Shown here: positions 62,513-64,000 of the stretch, piece after piece | How the letters are laid out: every line of letters begins with the position of its first letter | Position numbering within the stretch: position 1 is the first letter of the stretch | NCBI GenBank assembly: GCA_029237775.1 | Contig: JAQZBR010000004.1 | Span: 558,001 to 622,000 of the forward strand | Length of the DNA stretch: 64,000 nucleotides | Direction: 5' to 3' | DNA from: Bacteroidota bacterium | GTDB lineage: Bacteria; Bacteroidota; Bacteroidia; 2-12-FULL-35-15 | Made by a program: the position numbers and the translations under genes | The notes under the pieces: generated by a model | What the model saw: only the letters and a program-made list of their open reading frames with translations | The model's database searches: none | Told to the model about the DNA's origin: nothing

Positions 62513-62953
62513 TTACTTATTGTAATCTGGTTGGCTAACAATTTCCCCCTGTTCATTCCAGAAGGTCCATTTACCGCTTTCAGCATCCTCATTATAAAAA
62601 CCTTCGTATCTCTTTTTTCCATTCTCAAACCAGGTTGTTGTTTTCCCGTTTTTCTTTCCATCTTTAAAAGTGGTTTCACTCCATGGCAAACCATTATCAT
62701 AGAAACTTTTCCAGACACCGTCACGTTTACCTTCCTTCATTATTCCGCGTATCTTAGTAACTCCATTCTTATAATGCTGAATGTATTCTCCATCGCTGAT
62801 CACTGAGTCCTTTTTAGCCGGAGCCTCAAACATCTTAGTAGTGTTGATGGTATCGTGCTGCACATTAGATTCAGTATTCGGAGTCTGACTGTTGTTTTGC
62901 TTACACGAGAAAAACAGAACAGATAAAAAAAAGAACAAAGGAAATTTTTTCAT
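62513..62953 (-). CDS. MORN-variant repeat lipoprotein
   Basis: The 146-residue protein from the ATG at 62953 has a lipoprotein signal (FFSC, Cys at about residue 17). Four to five MORN-type repeats follow (GEYIQHYKNGVTKIRGIMKE, GVWKSFYDNGLPWSE, TTWFENGKKRYE, GKWTFWNEQGE). It is a smaller relative of the protein at 44065 and probably sits on the outer membrane or periplasmic side. The upstream TTG is less likely. The gene lies 11 nt after the polyprenyl synthase stop. Function unknown. Confidence 0.85.
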   Translation of the reverse strand: MKKFPLFFFLSVLFFSCKQNNSQTPNTESNVQHDTINTTKMFEAPAKKDSVISDGEYIQHYKNGVTKIRGIMKEGKRDGVWKSFYDNGLPWSETTFKDGKKNGKTTTWFENGKKRYEGFYNEDAESGKWTFWNEQGEIVSQPDYNK

Positions 62954-62964
62954 ATGCAAATAAT

Positions 62965-63936
62965 CTAGTTTTTTCTTTCAGTTGTATATTTAACAAGCTC
63001 TGCAAGGGAAGTTTTAGAGGGTGAATCATTGAAACCGGAAAGCAAAGACAATGCCTTATCCTTGTACTCGAGCATTCTGCTTTCCGCATATTGAATCCCT
63101 CCGCTTTTAATAACGAAGTCAATCACTTCAGCAACCTTCTTAGGATCATTGTTATTGTTTTTAACGATATTGATTATTTTTCGTTTCTGTAAATAGCTCG
63201 ACTGATTTAAGGCATAGATCAATGGCAGCGTCATTTTCTTCTCTTTGATATCAATGCCTGTCGGCTTCCCGATATTACTTCCGTCACCATAATCAAATAG
63301 GTCATCCTTGATTTGAAATGCAATGCCCACGGCCTCACCAAACGACTTCATCTTTTCAATCATGGATACATCTGTTGTTACAGAAGCGGCACCACATGCA
63401 CAGCATGAAGCGATCAGCGAAGCAGTTTTTTTGCGAATGATCTCATAATATATTGCTTCATCGATATCCAGCTTGCGCGCCTTTTCTATCTGAAGTAATT
63501 CACCTTCACTCATCTCACGAACTGCAGTAGAAACTAAACCGAGCAAATGAAAATCCTTATTATCCACTGAAAGCAAAAGACCTTTAGAAAGCAGAAAGTC
63601 ACCAACAAGCACCGCGATCTTATTTTTCCATAAAGCGTTAACAGAGAAAAAACCTCTTCGCTCATTGCTGTCATCAACTACATCATCATGAACAAGTGTG
63701 GCCGTATGAAGCAGCTCGATTAATGAAGCTGCACGGTAAGTTGAATCATTCATCTCTCCGCATACCTTGGCAGAAAGAAAAACAAACATCGGTCGTAGCT
63801 GTTTTCCTTTTCGTTTTACAATATATCTTGTGATCTTGTCCAGCAGAGGCACACTGCTTTTCATGGAAGATTTGAATTTAACTTCAAACTCTTCCATTTC
63901 CTTTGCAATAGGTGCTTTAATCTGGTCGACTGTCAT
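62965..63936 (-). CDS. Polyprenyl diphosphate synthase
   Basis: This trans-prenyltransferase extends FPP or GPP with isopentenyl diphosphate to make a long-chain diphosphate, probably for the menaquinone side chain. Both aspartate-rich motifs are visible: LVHDDVVDDSNERRG (first) and FQIKDDLFDYGDG (second). GKQLRPMFVFLSAK marks the N-terminal substrate site. The length of 323 residues is normal. Together with MqnC and IspG this window holds three genes relevant to menaquinone. It starts 3 nt after a truncated upstream frame. Confidence 0.93.
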   Translation of the reverse strand: MTVDQIKAPIAKEMEEFEVKFKSSMKSSVPLLDKITRYIVKRKGKQLRPMFVFLSAKVCGEMNDSTYRAASLIELLHTATLVHDDVVDDSNERRGFFSVNALWKNKIAVLVGDFLLSKGLLLSVDNKDFHLLGLVSTAVREMSEGELLQIEKARKLDIDEAIYYEIIRKKTASLIASCCACGAASVTTDVSMIEKMKSFGEAVGIAFQIKDDLFDYGDGSNIGKPTGIDIKEKKMTLPLIYALNQSSYLQKRKIINIVKNNNNDPKKVAEVIDFVIKSGGIQYAESRMLEYKDKALSLLSGFNDSPSKTSLAELVKYTTERKN

Positions 63937-63939
63937 AAC

Positions 63940-64000
63940 TTATTTGAATTGTATTTTCCCAAGCTTATAACGATGCTCAGTTGAAGAAAAGATAATTGCT
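63940..64000 (-). CDS. Partial C-terminus of a gene cut by the window edge
   Basis: An open frame enters from the right edge and encodes about 19 residues (AIIFSSTEHRYKLGKIQFK) ending in TAA at 63942-63940, 3 nt before the polyprenyl synthase ATG. The tight spacing suggests a real upstream gene. I cannot name its family from so little sequence. Confidence 0.4.
   Translation of the reverse strand, partial: AIIFSSTEHRYKLGKIQFK

Noticed and set aside
1-64000. tRNA, rRNA, prophage and insertion sequences
   Set aside because: I checked gaps for tRNA-like cloverleafs and for transposase or integrase motifs and saw none; a dedicated tRNAscan and ISfinder search would be decisive.

Overview
The window is a chromosomal segment from a member of the Bacteroidota, most likely an environmental, non-fermentative, T9SS-bearing lineage. 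Evidence: many exported proteins with type IX secretion (T9SS) C-terminal signals of type A and type B, a PorP/SprF-like protein, PKD-repeat adhesins, a MurF-Alr fusion, the large form of IspG, an MqnC of the futalosine menaquinone route, a DUF177-PdxA pair, DUF4271 and DUF5777 proteins, and promoters of the Bacteroidota type (TTTG, 17-20 nt, TAnnTTTG) in place of -35/-10 boxes. Coding density is high, no gene-free stretch exceeds 300 nt, and I see no rRNA, tRNA, CRISPR array, phage or insertion sequence.

Layout. 1-11.6 kb: housekeeping genes on the minus strand (DUF177, pdxA, a secreted propeller-like protein, M17 aminopeptidase), then plus-strand mqnC, two paralogous T9SS proteins and riboflavin synthase, facing metF across a long REP-like palindrome. 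11.8-21.5 kb: lepA, a four-gene minus operon (three T9SS-A proteins and a di-haem peroxidase), an ECF sigma factor with an anti-sigma-like protein carrying a triplicated domain, and nadB. 21.5-36.8 kb: Nfu, a 2301-residue PKD adhesin followed by PorP/SprF and an OmpA/TPR protein, then a TonB-type receptor with four small downstream genes (TPR, five-helix membrane protein, winged helix, 2TM). 36.9-46.7 kb: ispG, an alpha-solenoid protein, two T9SS-A proteins (one with PKD repeats), an EamA transporter, a MORN protein, CorA and RsmI. 46.8-64 kb: an M28 peptidase, tdk, murF-alr, meaB, a glycosyltransferase/O-antigen ligase cluster, a ctp-yidD-rnpA-hemD-DUF4271 block, a DUF5777-YceI-cytochrome block, a MORN lipoprotein and a polyprenyl synthase.

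The common theme is the cell surface. At least seven proteins carry apparent T9SS export signals, and the 22-32 kb cassette looks like a giant adhesin with its outer-membrane anchor and peptidoglycan-linked partner. The least explained parts are the 32.5-36.8 kb receptor/regulator module, the sigma/anti-sigma pair with three anti-sigma-like domains, the peroxidase-containing secretion operon, and several intergenic structures: nested alternative hairpins after pdxA, a terminator-like leader directly before the EamA start codon, and 7-nt-phased repeats. Function assignments rest on motif and family recognition by eye; no database search was run.
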